From assembly GCF_015674855.1 (NCBI RefSeq), contig NZ_JADMLG010000005.1:248001-312000 (forward strand): a stretch of 64,000 nt of DNA, in the 5' to 3' direction. Under the pieces are notes generated by a model, which saw nothing but the letters and a program-made list of their open reading frames with translations, was not told the DNA's origin and did no database searches. This stretch comes from Nocardia bovistercoris. Its GTDB lineage: Bacteria > Actinomycetota > Actinomycetes > Mycobacteriales > Mycobacteriaceae. Shown here in pieces: positions 38,080 through 46,831 of this stretch. Both the position numbers and the translations under genes were made by a program. The number at the start of each line of letters is the position of its first letter. Positions within the stretch are counted from its first letter, which is position 1.

Positions 38080-39876
38080 GTGAACACAGCTGTGAACGAA
38101 CGGGAAACCGAATCCGGCGCCGACCGGTCGGGGGTCACACCGGACGCTTCCGTGAACTCTATATTGCGTGAGCCTGAATTCTGGTTGTTGCACCATCTTC
38201 CGCTGCGATCGACCATCCCGGTGATCCTGTTCGCCGCGCTGGCCGCCTGGGTCGTGCTCGCTCTGGACGCACCCCTCGCCGCCGCGACCGGCGTGGGCGC
38301 GGGTGCCCTGCTACTCGGGCTGGCTCCGGTACGCACGCGAAATCCCCGCAATGTCGTCGGAATCCTCGCCGAATGGCTGGCTTTCCGCTGGCGCCGGGTC
38401 CGGCCGGGACAGGTGGCGGCGGGCGCGGAGGCCTTCGACGTCCCGCTCCCGGAGGGCGGCAGTTACGGAATGCGCTGGGACGGTGGCCTTCTGATCACCA
38501 TGCTGCGCATCGATCCGCCGCCGGACGCACTGACCCTGCTGCGACGTGGATCGCTGTCCACCGACCAGACCATCCCGCTGGACGAGATCGCCCGCTGCCT
38601 CGAGCAGTTCGATATCAACCTCACCTCGATCGATGTGATCAGCACCGGTGCGCGTACCGCGGGCGCCACCCCGATCGCCGACCTCTACGACCGCATCATC
38701 GGCCCGCTACCCGCCATCGCGCAGCGCACCGTCTGGCTGGTTCTGCGACTGGAGCCGCTGGCCAACGCGCAAGCCGTGGACAATCGGGGCGGCAGCGGCA
38801 GCGGCGCGCTGCGCACCGCGATCATCGCCACCCGCCGCGTCGCCAACCGGCTGGCCGCCCGCGATATCTCGGTCTCGGTGCTGACCGCGGGCGAGATGAA
38901 CACCGCGGCGCGCCAACTGCTGCGCGGCATTCCGCTCGACCAGTTCACGGAGACCCCGAAATCCCTGGTGCACGGCGATTTACATCTCACCAGCTATGAG
39001 ATCGGTCCCGACCTGATCGGCGAACGCGGATTCTCCGATATCTGGGCGACCCCGAGTTCCGCCACCACCGTCACGGTGCGGTTGCGACCGGGAACCGCGG
39101 GCACGGGGCGCGGTCGCGATACCGCGACACCCTCGATAGCACTCGACGCCCTGGTGCGCTTCGACACTCTCACCGAACCGGACGGCCCACCGCTACCGGG
39201 ACTGCGCCCCCTGTCGGGGCGGCAGTTCCGTGCTCTACTCGACTGTCTGCCCACCCGGATCGGCGGCAGCGATATCGGTCGCACGGGTGATCACCGCGGT
39301 CTTCGGTCCGCGCTGATGGGTATCGCGGTGCCCACCGCGGGCTGCGGACAACTGATCGGCGCGGACGATCACGGACAAGGCATCGCGGTACCGCTGATCG
39401 GCGACGGCACCCGACGTCTCGCGGTGGTCGGGCGACTCGATCTGGCCCAGCAGGTGATCCTGCGATCGATCGCCCTCGGCGCCCATGTGGTCGTGCACAC
39501 GGACCGTCCGGACGCCTGGCACACCATGGTCTCCAATGTGGACACGCCCCAAGTACTTTCGCTGGTCTCGCGCTTCTCCGGCAGCGGACATCCGGCGCCC
39601 GCCGCCACGCAGGCGGGCGCGCCGATTCCGCCCACCTCGGTCGTGGTATTCGACGGCATCGCACCTACCGCGCTGACCGGCGGCGCCACCATCGTGCAGG
39701 TGCGCCCGCCAGAGGAGTCCACCGATCGACTCGACGCCGACGTGATCTTGATCCAGGACCCGGCCGCACCGAACATCATCACGGTGCGGACCTCCGCGGT
39801 CACGACCACAGTGAATATGGTTACGACACCGGAGGAGATGCGCTACATCGGCGAATCACTGACCGCCGTGCGGTGA
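38080..39876 (+). CDS. eccE: EccE-like T7SS component of the second ESX locus
   Basis: The 598-residue product has two N-terminal transmembrane helices (about residues 42-85) and a large soluble domain. It aligns by eye with the EccE4-like protein of the first locus (IGPLPAIAQRTVWL here, LGPLPATAHRTVWL there; both end with a TPEEMRYIG/PREATYIG-like motif). The N-terminal 40 residues are polar and variable. The GTG at 38080 has a weak ribosome-binding site and a later GTG is possible. It is the last plus-strand gene before the minus-strand substrate block. Confidence 0.85.
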   Translation: MNTAVNERETESGADRSGVTPDASVNSILREPEFWLLHHLPLRSTIPVILFAALAAWVVLALDAPLAAATGVGAGALLLGLAPVRTRNPRNVVGILAEWLAFRWRRVRPGQVAAGAEAFDVPLPEGGSYGMRWDGGLLITMLRIDPPPDALTLLRRGSLSTDQTIPLDEIARCLEQFDINLTSIDVISTGARTAGATPIADLYDRIIGPLPAIAQRTVWLVLRLEPLANAQAVDNRGGSGSGALRTAIIATRRVANRLAARDISVSVLTAGEMNTAARQLLRGIPLDQFTETPKSLVHGDLHLTSYEIGPDLIGERGFSDIWATPSSATTVTVRLRPGTAGTGRGRDTATPSIALDALVRFDTLTEPDGPPLPGLRPLSGRQFRALLDCLPTRIGGSDIGRTGDHRGLRSALMGIAVPTAGCGQLIGADDHGQGIAVPLIGDGTRRLAVVGRLDLAQQVILRSIALGAHVVVHTDRPDAWHTMVSNVDTPQVLSLVSRFSGSGHPAPAATQAGAPIPPTSVVVFDGIAPTALTGGATIVQVRPPEESTDRLDADVILIQDPAAPNIITVRTSAVTTTVNMVTTPEEMRYIGESLTAVR

Positions 39877-40000
39877 CACATGTGCTCGGGCACTCGAAAC
39901 TGCCGAAAGTGCCCCGGCTCGTCGCAACGGCGCGCCAGCGATCGGCCGGAGCGAACTGCCCCGGCCGACCACCGAGATCATGCCGACCGAACGAATTCGA

Positions 40001-40285
40001 TCAGGACGCGAAACCGTCGCCGATCTTCGCATCGGTGCCGAGCGCGCGCTGCAAGGCGCTCTCCACCGCGGCGGCGACCTTGTTCAGGATCTCCAGGGTG
40101 TCGGCGTAGTTGGTGTCCCAGTTGCCCTTGGCGGTCTGGAAACCATCCAGCGAGGCGTTGCCCTCCCATGCCTGCGCCAGACGGCCCGCGGCCTCGTTGA
40201 AGCGCTGGCCCTCGCCCTGGAGCTTGCCGTAGTTCTCGTTGAGGTTGTTGTACAACTCGGTCATGGTCGCTTTGTCGTAAAGCAT
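40001..40285 (-). CDS. WXG100 (Esx) secreted protein
   Basis: The 94-residue helical-hairpin protein has the turn motif WEG (QAWEGNASLDGF) near residue 40 and the usual size for EsxA/EsxB-like T7SS substrates. WXG100 proteins form dimers that are exported by the ESX machine and activate EccC. It lies 66 bp downstream of a second WXG100 gene, its probable partner. It is the last gene of the minus-strand secretion-substrate block. Confidence 0.9.
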   Translation of the reverse strand: MLYDKATMTELYNNLNENYGKLQGEGQRFNEAAGRLAQAWEGNASLDGFQTAKGNWDTNYADTLEILNKVAAAVESALQRALGTDAKIGDGFAS

Positions 40286-40351
40286 GTCCTCGTCCCTTCG
40301 GTCGTGTCGGAGTATTCGGATCTCGGCGCGGCGGATGACCTCGGCGCGGGC

Positions 40352-40657
40352 TCAGGCGAGCCGCAGACCGCCGAAGTTCTCGCCTTCTTCGGCGTCCAAC
40401 TGGGTCAGCTGCACGTGACCGGCGCCGACCTTCTCCTCGATCTGCCCGAGGGCGATCCGCAGGTCGTTGGTCTCCTGGTTCCACGCGGCGACGGCCTTGC
40501 TGAACGCCGTGTTCGCGTCACCCTGCCAACCGCGCCGCGCCGCGTCGACCGCGGTGTCGATATCGGCCAGCGTCCGCTGGATCGCGTCCACCGCGTCCTG
40601 CACGTCGCGCTGCGCACCCGCGGCGCGCTCGTCTGTCCTCGCGTTTTCACCGGACAT
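40352..40657 (-). CDS. WXG100 (Esx) secreted protein, partner of the downstream Esx
   Basis: The 101-residue product is helical with the turn motif WQG (RRGWQGDANTAF) and a flexible C-terminal tail containing AEEGENF. The ATG at 40657 follows AGGTGG at 8 nt. It and the gene at 40001 are the tandem Esx pair expected in a full ESX locus. Both are far from the housekeeping ESX-4 genes. Confidence 0.9.
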   Translation of the reverse strand: MSGENARTDERAAGAQRDVQDAVDAIQRTLADIDTAVDAARRGWQGDANTAFSKAVAAWNQETNDLRIALGQIEEKVGAGHVQLTQLDAEEGENFGGLRLA

Positions 40658-40773
40658 GATGTGTCCACCTTCCTGATGCTGTCGGCCTGCGTACTGTCGG
40701 CCGGATGCCATACGGTGGTGCCGGTCGGCACCACCCGAGACGGAGATGAGTGCTGTTCGAGATCATCTGCGCG

Positions 40774-41565
40774 TTACAGCAGCCACCTCCCCACGGGCAG
40801 GGTTTCGATCAGAGCCGAAACCGCCTGCGCGATACGGTGATCGGTGCCCGGTGTGACAGTCGACCAGACCTGCTGGTCCGGCGCGATCCCCGGCGCGGCC
40901 ACGATCCGACCCCGTCCGGTGTCGTACACCGCGACCGCGCCGGGCGATCGGGTGGTCGTCCCGTCCTCGTGGACCTCGGCCACGATTTCGGCGTAGGTGT
41001 GGCAGGCCGCGAAGGCCATGCCGTAGGCGGTGGCGTCCCGGTCGGCGACCCCGAGCGCGTAGACCGCGTCGGCGTAGTCCGCAGAGTCGAGCGCCGCGGC
41101 CAACCGCTCGCTCAATTCGCTCGACAGCGCGCTGAAAGCGACGACCTCCGCGGGCCTGCCCGGTCCGAGTATCGCCAGCAACGCGCGGACCAGTGGTTGA
41201 CCGCCGCCGTCCGCCCAGACGGGCTGGACGTCGAAACCGTCCTCGGTGCGCACCGCGAGCGCGTGCGCACCGCCGCGCCGCGCCAGGCAGATCCGTCGGA
41301 CACCCGAGGTAGTTCCGTATACGCGGGCCGCGAGCTCGCGATCCGGCTGCGCCAAGATGTGCAGGGCGTCAGCCAGATCGGGTTCGACCTCACCGTGCGC
41401 GTCGATCACACCGGATCGGGTCAACTCGGCGGTCACCCGCCGCTGGGCCACCATCCACTCGTCGTAGGAATCCTGACGCGGCGCTACTGCCAATGCCACC
41501 GGAAGTGTCTGCACGCCCAGTCGTTCGCTGACGGCCAGCAGACCGTCGTTGGTGATCGTGGTCAT
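40774..41565 (-). CDS. espG: EspG-family T7SS chaperone
   Basis: EspG proteins bind the tip of PE-PPE heterodimers and keep them soluble before export. The 263-residue product shows the family pattern: an N-terminal beta-rich part, a central VVAFSALSSELSERLAAALD helix split by short strands, and the C-terminal GRIVAAPG strand followed by VWSTVTPGTDHRIAQAV. Its start overlaps the end of the PPE-like gene by 4 bp, and the PE-like gene is just beyond. Chaperone and client are thus coupled. Confidence 0.82.
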   Translation of the reverse strand: MTTITNDGLLAVSERLGVQTLPVALAVAPRQDSYDEWMVAQRRVTAELTRSGVIDAHGEVEPDLADALHILAQPDRELAARVYGTTSGVRRICLARRGGAHALAVRTEDGFDVQPVWADGGGQPLVRALLAILGPGRPAEVVAFSALSSELSERLAAALDSADYADAVYALGVADRDATAYGMAFAACHTYAEIVAEVHEDGTTTRSPGAVAVYDTGRGRIVAAPGIAPDQQVWSTVTPGTDHRIAQAVSALIETLPVGRWLL

Positions 41566-42554
41566 GCGGCACCGCCGGTCTCGGTGCGGGCCGAAGTCGG
41601 AGCAGGCGGCTCTGGAGCGCCGAGGACAGCCGGAGCGGAGACGACGCCGAGATCGGCGCCGAGTCGGTCGGCACCGGCGTCACCCGCGCGCGGCACATGT
41701 TCCTCGTCGGCGGCGATGGCAGCGGGCGTGCCCGCCGCCATCGCACCGGGAACCACCGGCACCGCCGTGGGCGCGTCGACCGTGGCGGCGGTGGTCGGTC
41801 GCGGAGTGACAGCTTCCACCGTCTCCCCCGCTTGCGCGTAGACCGGGGCTCGGTACGCGGTCTGCGCCCTCGGCACGGACAGCGCGCCGGGCAGCACGGG
41901 CGGCGTGAACACCATGGGCATACCGGCGCTCGTCGCCGTCGCGCCCGCCTCCGAGGCCGAAGCCGCCGACTGTTCGGCCTCCAGAGCCACCTTCGTCGCG
42001 ATCACCGGCGGCTCCTGCTGGAGCCATGGGGTCGCGAGCGGTTCGGTCGCGGCCTCATAGGTGCGCATCACCCTGGTGGCCGAGGCCTTCGCGAGATCCA
42101 CCCTGGTCTCGGTATCTGCCGCCACCGCGCGTAACGGAGCGCCGAGCGCGCCGGTGACCTGCTCCAACATCTGCTGCGCGGCTTGCAGCGCCGCGATCTC
42201 CGCGGCGTGCGGCATTGCCAACCGGGCCAATTCGTGCGCGGCGGCCTGCGTCGCCGCACGCCCGGCATTGCCGCGTGCCGCACCCGCGGTGTCGACGAGC
42301 CAGTCGCGTAGGCGCGAAACCCGGTCCAGCACCTCGGCGCTGGTGTCGGACTGCCACGCACCGCGCAGGCCCGCGACGATCTGTTCGTATTCGACCACTG
42401 CCGCGCCGAAAGCGGCGGAGAGCCTCGTCCACCCGGCACCCGCCTCGGCCATGGGCGTCACACCCGGCCCGGCGAACAACTCGCGGGTGAGCCGATCGGG
42501 CTCGCGAGCCTCCCAGACCACCCCGGTGAAGCCGGGCTGCGGTGGTTCGCTCAT
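41562..42554 (-). CDS. PPE-family-like T7SS substrate
   Basis: The 330-residue product has an N-terminal helical PPE-like domain (about residues 1-175): FAGPGVTPMAEAGAGWTRLSA, then AWQSDTSAEVLDRV, which mirror the GPGSxPMxAAAxAWxxLA and WxGPSA motifs of PPE proteins. The Pro-Pro-Glu signature itself is absent (EAREPDR instead) and the turn motif is WQS, not WxG. The C-terminal half is Ala/Pro/Thr-rich and probably disordered. It overlaps espG and lies 29 bp after the PE-like gene, the usual PE-PPE-EspG arrangement. Confidence 0.78.
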   Translation of the reverse strand: MSEPPQPGFTGVVWEAREPDRLTRELFAGPGVTPMAEAGAGWTRLSAAFGAAVVEYEQIVAGLRGAWQSDTSAEVLDRVSRLRDWLVDTAGAARGNAGRAATQAAAHELARLAMPHAAEIAALQAAQQMLEQVTGALGAPLRAVAADTETRVDLAKASATRVMRTYEAATEPLATPWLQQEPPVIATKVALEAEQSAASASEAGATATSAGMPMVFTPPVLPGALSVPRAQTAYRAPVYAQAGETVEAVTPRPTTAATVDAPTAVPVVPGAMAAGTPAAIAADEEHVPRAGDAGADRLGADLGVVSAPAVLGAPEPPAPTSARTETGGAA

Positions 42555-42583
42555 AGCTGCTCCCCTGTCGAGTCGGGCCGCAC

Positions 42584-42931
42584 CTAGGCCGCGCCCGCTA
42601 CTCCCGCGCCGCCACCGAACTCAGCGACGCTGCTTTCCTCGGCCGCCGCGAAGAGATTCGACTGCGACCGCAGCGTCGCGGCCAGTTTGCGTAGTTCGAG
42701 GATGCCCGCGTCGGCGCTGTCGGAGAACGACGCCGCGACGTCGGTCATGGTCTGCGCCGCCCGCACCGATACCTCGTCGATACCCGCGGGCGCGACCCGC
42801 AGTGCGGGCTCATCGACGCGCAGATCACGCTCCAACCGATCGGCCAGCGCGTCCAGACGCACCGACGCCTGCCGGGCAGCGACCGGATCGAACGTCACGC
42901 CACCGCCGACATTCGCACCACTGTTCACCAT
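42584..42931 (-). CDS. PE-family-like T7SS substrate
   Basis: The 115-residue helical protein contains the PE-domain hallmark PAGIDEVSVRAAQTM. It lacks the Pro-Glu pair at the N-terminus (FDPVAARQAS instead). Near its end, LFAAAEES may be the T7SS export signal, with Phe instead of Tyr in YxxxD/E. The ATG at 42931 follows GAGG. It should pair with the PPE-like protein encoded next to it. The Gly/Ala tail is short. Confidence 0.75.
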   Translation of the reverse strand: MVNSGANVGGGVTFDPVAARQASVRLDALADRLERDLRVDEPALRVAPAGIDEVSVRAAQTMTDVAASFSDSADAGILELRKLAATLRSQSNLFAAAEESSVAEFGGGAGVAGAA

Positions 42932-42941
42932 GACGACCTCC

Positions 42942-44246
42942 TCAGAGAGTGAGTTCCCTGTCCGGCGGTGGTTCGGATACCTGTTCCGCCGCGCCGACCA
43001 CCGGCAGCGAGGCGCCCTCGAGATTCCCCACGACCTCGTCGCCGTGCTGGGCATTGACCAGGAATCCGGGCAGATCGCCGCCCGCGTCGCCCGCGCCGCG
43101 CGGACCCGCCGCCGCACCCGCGGCGCCGCCCATGGGCATATATCCGGGGCTGCCCGCGCCACCCACCGTGCCTGCGCGTACAGCCGACGCCGATTCAGGC
43201 GCTGACGAGAAGCCCTGGCCGCTCGACGGACCGCCGACCGAAGCCGATCGGGTACCCGACCACGGATTCAACGGTGTCGCGGTCGTGCCGATACCACCGA
43301 GCCCGATGCCCCCGATACCACCGCCACCACCACCGCCGCCGACACCACCCGCGGCGGGCGCAGGCTCTCCGTCGGCCGTCGCCTCTCCGTCCGCACCGGT
43401 CTGCGCCACCGGCGTCACCGATTTCGCCGCCAGCAACGACGTATTCGCGGACGCGAGCTGATTCGCCGCCTGCACGCCGGTACTCGCCAGCGTCATCAGC
43501 GGGGTGATCAGTTGCATGAGCTGCGCGAGTTCCTGCATCGAGTCCGCGCCCTTCGGGGCGTTGGTGACCTTCACCTTCTCCCCGGCCTGCGTCATACTCG
43601 CCGAATGCACCGTCATCTCGGCGCGGGTCTTGGTCACCACCGCGACCCCCTCGGCGATCGCCTCCGCGGTCGCCGCGGCCAGGAACGCCTGTCCGCCCGG
43701 CAGAGCCAGGAACGGCGCCGTCGCCGCGACGGTCGACACGAATTTGGAAATGACCTGTGTCATTTCCGCGCCACCGGTAGCCACCGACGTGGCCGCGGTG
43801 CCGAGCACCGCCTTCTCCTCGGTGCCCTGCGCGGCCAGTTCGGCGCCATTCTGCTGTGCCGCCGTGGCTTTTTCGGCTGCCTGCATGGCTGCCGCGCTCT
43901 GCCACAACTGCATCACGGCACTCAAAGCCGTTGTGCCCAAGGACATCGCGGTTGTCAGCGCACTGGTGACACTCTGCAAGACCTGCGTGGGATCGGGGCC
44001 GGGCCCCCCACCGATCGCACCGGTGCCGAACCCGCTTGCCATGTCGGTCAGCGGGCGGAACAAGGCCGACAGATCGATCACAGGCAGGGGCGGCAGTTCG
44101 GGCAACGGTGGTAGCGAGGGCAACTGGGGCAACGGACCGAGCCCGATATCCTTCAGAATATCGTTGACCGGCCTGTCGATCATCGGTGCGAGCGCACTGC
44201 CGCGCAGCAACTCGACGACCGACTGATCCAACGGCGGCGGATTCAT
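42942..44246 (-). CDS. EspB-like secreted T7SS protein (tentative)
   Basis: The 434-residue product is helical up to about residue 275, Ala/Met/Gln-rich without membrane segments, and then Gly/Ala/Pro-rich. A polyglycine run lies near residue 310 and a GYMPMGGAAGAAAG stretch near residue 390, as found in many ESX-secreted proteins. Its size, helical PE/PPE-like half and Gly-rich tail resemble EspB, but no specific motif proves it. It overlaps the EspC-like gene and is followed 10 bp later by the PE-like gene. Confidence 0.6.
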   Translation of the reverse strand: MNPPPLDQSVVELLRGSALAPMIDRPVNDILKDIGLGPLPQLPSLPPLPELPPLPVIDLSALFRPLTDMASGFGTGAIGGGPGPDPTQVLQSVTSALTTAMSLGTTALSAVMQLWQSAAAMQAAEKATAAQQNGAELAAQGTEEKAVLGTAATSVATGGAEMTQVISKFVSTVAATAPFLALPGGQAFLAAATAEAIAEGVAVVTKTRAEMTVHSASMTQAGEKVKVTNAPKGADSMQELAQLMQLITPLMTLASTGVQAANQLASANTSLLAAKSVTPVAQTGADGEATADGEPAPAAGGVGGGGGGGGIGGIGLGGIGTTATPLNPWSGTRSASVGGPSSGQGFSSAPESASAVRAGTVGGAGSPGYMPMGGAAGAAAGPRGAGDAGGDLPGFLVNAQHGDEVVGNLEGASLPVVGAAEQVSEPPPDRELTL

Positions 44247-44560
44247 CGCACCTTACTGGCGGAATCGAATTCGCTGCCCGATACCGACTCCGAGGTCTCA
44301 TACGCGGTCGCGTCTTGCTGCAACGCCACCGCGGTTGCCGCGTGCACGCCCGCCAGTTCCAGCACCGACGACACGTGATTGCCCTGGGCGGCGGCGAAAG
44401 CAAGCAGGAAATCCTGACCGATCAGCCCGAATACCGGCGCGGCCGCCGCGACGGTCGCCACTTGGTCGAATGCGCCCGCAGTGGCGACCCCGGTGGCCAT
44501 CGTGGCCGCCGCACCACCGTACGCACGTAGAGCATCAGGTTTTGCTACCAGTTCGCTCAC
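44243..44560 (-). CDS. EspC-like T7SS substrate
   Basis: The 105-residue helical protein has the EspC/DUF2580 layout: an N-terminal LRAYGGAAATMA helix, a turn with FGLIGQDFLLAF, and a C-terminal helix ending DATAYETSES. That ending carries a canonical YxxxE export motif (YETSE). Its stop overlaps the start of the EspB-like gene by 4 bp. The small size and context support secretion as a WXG100-like partner. Confidence 0.78.
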   Translation of the reverse strand: MSELVAKPDALRAYGGAAATMATGVATAGAFDQVATVAAAAPVFGLIGQDFLLAFAAAQGNHVSSVLELAGVHAATAVALQQDATAYETSESVSGSEFDSASKVR

Positions 44561-44673
44561 TGTAATCCCCGATCCAGTAACGCAATTGAACTCGGCTCAA
44601 CGATACCCCCCTGTCTTCATGAACCGGAAGGCGTTTTCTCGAACTCTGCACCACACACATTAACGGCCGGTAT

Positions 44674-44973
44674 CTACTCGGCGACTTCCTCGTTGAATGC
44701 GTTGACGAGCTCACCTCGGCGCTCGAACGCGCGCCGCGCGGCGGCATGGGTCGTCTCGACCAGACACCGCTCGAACTGCTCGGGCGACATTCGCGAAACC
44801 TCCCTGGAGAAATGCAAGCTCAACAACGCGCCATTACCGTCGACCTCGGCGGTCATGGCGCCGCCCGGCGCCGTCTCGGTCGCGCGGACACCCGCCATGT
44901 CCTCGGCCAGATCGCGAATTCGATACAGCCGCCTGCGCACACTGTCCATGAGTTCGTCCATGGTTTCGTACAC
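44674..44973 (-). CDS. YbaB/EbfC-family protein (EspL-like)
   Basis: The 99-residue product matches the YbaB fold (about residues 20-95: TAEVDGNGALLSLHFS, then FERCLVETTHAAARRA). YbaB proteins bind DNA, and EspL of ESX-1 belongs to this family, so a role in stabilising or regulating T7SS substrates is plausible. The GTG at 44973 lies 12 bp after the second YbaB-like gene; the two form a tandem pair. The 113-bp gap to the EspC-like gene shows no other gene. Confidence 0.75.
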   Translation of the reverse strand: MYETMDELMDSVRRRLYRIRDLAEDMAGVRATETAPGGAMTAEVDGNGALLSLHFSREVSRMSPEQFERCLVETTHAAARRAFERRGELVNAFNEEVAE

Positions 44974-44985
44974 GAGGACCCTCCC

Positions 44986-45324
44986 CTATTCCGCGCGCAA
45001 CCAACTCTGCGGTTCCACGTCGTACTCTTCCTCATCCGCGAGCTCCGCGCGAGCCACCAGTTCCGGGGTCGGCAGATTCATCAACGCGATCATGTCCGGA
45101 GCCACCCCCGCCTCCTCCATCTGCCGCCGCCGCGCCAACCCCGCGCGATTCGCCGCCTGCCCGCACAACCGCAACACCTCGGCCGCCAAGCCTTCGGGAT
45201 CCCGGTGCAATTCGGCCGGGTCGATCGAAATGCCCAGCGGCAAGCCCTGTTCGGTCGTGCGAACCGAGATCGTTCCGGACCGCGAGGTCGCGGTCGACTC
45301 GACCGGCTCCGTCGGATTGTCCAC
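44986..45324 (-). CDS. Second YbaB-like (EspL-like) protein
   Basis: The 112-residue product has a YbaB-like core (SGTISVRTTEQGLPLGISIDP is split here by its turn; then LAAEVLRLCGQAANRAGLARR) and an acidic C-terminal extension ending DEEEYDVEPQSWL. The GTG at 45324 has a near-perfect GGAGG Shine-Dalgarno. Tandem YbaB-like genes in an ESX locus suggest a hetero-oligomer. The similarity is weaker than for its neighbour. Confidence 0.6.
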   Translation of the reverse strand: MDNPTEPVESTATSRSGTISVRTTEQGLPLGISIDPAELHRDPEGLAAEVLRLCGQAANRAGLARRRQMEEAGVAPDMIALMNLPTPELVARAELADEEEYDVEPQSWLRAE

Positions 45325-45369
45325 GGTCACCTCCAACTCATCCTCGGGGCGCGGTCGATCGTCGCACGG

Positions 45370-46797
45370 TCATCGCTCCACGACCGGCTTCGCCACCACC
45401 GGGGCGTCGCCGAGCGCTTCTTCCAGATGCTCGGTGGAATCCAGGTAGTCGGCGCGCTTGCGCTCCTTGTTCTGCCCCTGCCCGGCACCCGCGCCCGCGG
45501 GGCCCATACCGCCGGGAGTTCCGTTCTGCCCGTTCGTCGCGAGGCCCGCACGGGCCACCGTCGCCGCGGCATCGCCGGTGAGCGAGGCGCGGGGGAACAG
45601 CTTCGAGGCTGCGGCCTGGGCCGCATCCTTGCCGAGCGCGGCACTGCCCGCACCGCCGCGACCGGCACCGCCGCCACCCGCTCCGCCTCCGCCGCTGCCC
45701 TTACCGGACTTGAGAGCTGATGGCAGATCACCCATTCCAGCCAGCGATGTCGGCAGCGCGCCGAGCCCACCGAGTCCCGACAGACCTTCCTGCGCGGCCT
45801 GCTGGGCGGCCGCCAACCCCTGTTGCGCGGCGTCCTGCACGGACGACAGCCCCTGCTGGGCGGCGTCCAACCCCTGCTGCAACGCGCTCTGCGCCTGCTG
45901 GGCAGCTTGCTGGGCGGCGGCCTGCTCAGCCTGTTGACGAGCGAGTTCCTGTGCCGCCTGCTGCTGTTCGGTGAGATTCTTCAGCGCGGCCTGCTGGGCC
46001 TGGAGGTTTCCTTGACTCAACGAGGCAGCGCCCAACGCTCGGGGATCGAACGAAGCGCGACTCAAGGCACCGGTATTCAACCCACCGGGTCCCGCCCCGC
46101 CCGGCCCCGGCGATCCGGGACCGGAACGCTGCGTCCCCGTGGGGTCCGGGAGCCCCGTCGTCACAGGTTGTGGTAGCGGGAACATCGGCATGGCCCCGTC
46201 CACGGATTTCCCACTGGGAACGAAGATCTGGTTCATGACGTCGTTGGCCCGCTGCTTGAGCAACGCCTGCAGTTGCGCGCGGGAGTCGGCGTTGTCGTAG
46301 TCGCCGTCACTGTTCACGATCGATGTCCCGTCGACCAACTTGCCGTTGGCGTCGGGAATATTGTTTCGCGTGGTGTCCAGGAACTTCGCCGAGAAATCCA
46401 GGCTGTTCGCGACCGCGTTGATGACAACGGGGAGCTGCAAGAGTTGCTCGGCGTAGCGCTGTACCGCCGCCGAGGCGGTGCGACCGCCGTCCGAATCCCA
46501 GGAGTCGACGATCTTCGACTTCACTTCGTTCGAGAATTGACCGGCGAGCGAGCCCAGCGAGGTGCCGTGACCGCGCCATGTCTCCGCCATCGATCGCACC
46601 GATTCGGAATGGATCGAATCGCGGTAGCTCACCAGGGTAGCCAGCTCCTTACCGTATGTCTGCCATGGGATCTGACCTGTCTCGGTCGTGATCGGACTGC
46701 TGGTGCCCAGCACGGTGTTCCTGTCGGTATTCGCGTGCTCCGGCTTGAATTCGTCGAGATCGTACGACTTCTCTTCTCGCTGCGGCGAGTCACCCAT
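45370..46797 (-). CDS. T7SS substrate-like protein with Gln/Ala-rich coiled coil
   Basis: The 475-residue product has an N-terminal helical WXG-like part (residues 40-210, with AETWRGHGTSLGSLAG), then a Pro/Gly linker. A strongly Gln/Ala-rich coiled-coil stretch (about residues 270-345) and a Gly-rich segment follow. The extreme C-terminus (KRADYLDSTEHLEEALG, then VVAKPVVER) resembles the terminal motif seen on many actinobacterial T7SS-associated proteins. The ATG at 46797 has a perfect GGAGGTGA ribosome-binding site. Function unknown; export or a role as scaffold is inferred. Confidence 0.65.
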   Translation of the reverse strand: MGDSPQREEKSYDLDEFKPEHANTDRNTVLGTSSPITTETGQIPWQTYGKELATLVSYRDSIHSESVRSMAETWRGHGTSLGSLAGQFSNEVKSKIVDSWDSDGGRTASAAVQRYAEQLLQLPVVINAVANSLDFSAKFLDTTRNNIPDANGKLVDGTSIVNSDGDYDNADSRAQLQALLKQRANDVMNQIFVPSGKSVDGAMPMFPLPQPVTTGLPDPTGTQRSGPGSPGPGGAGPGGLNTGALSRASFDPRALGAASLSQGNLQAQQAALKNLTEQQQAAQELARQQAEQAAAQQAAQQAQSALQQGLDAAQQGLSSVQDAAQQGLAAAQQAAQEGLSGLGGLGALPTSLAGMGDLPSALKSGKGSGGGGAGGGGAGRGGAGSAALGKDAAQAAASKLFPRASLTGDAAATVARAGLATNGQNGTPGGMGPAGAGAGQGQNKERKRADYLDSTEHLEEALGDAPVVAKPVVER

Positions 46798-46831
46798 CGG
46801 TCACCTCCATGGGGCAGGGAGAGCTGGAATC

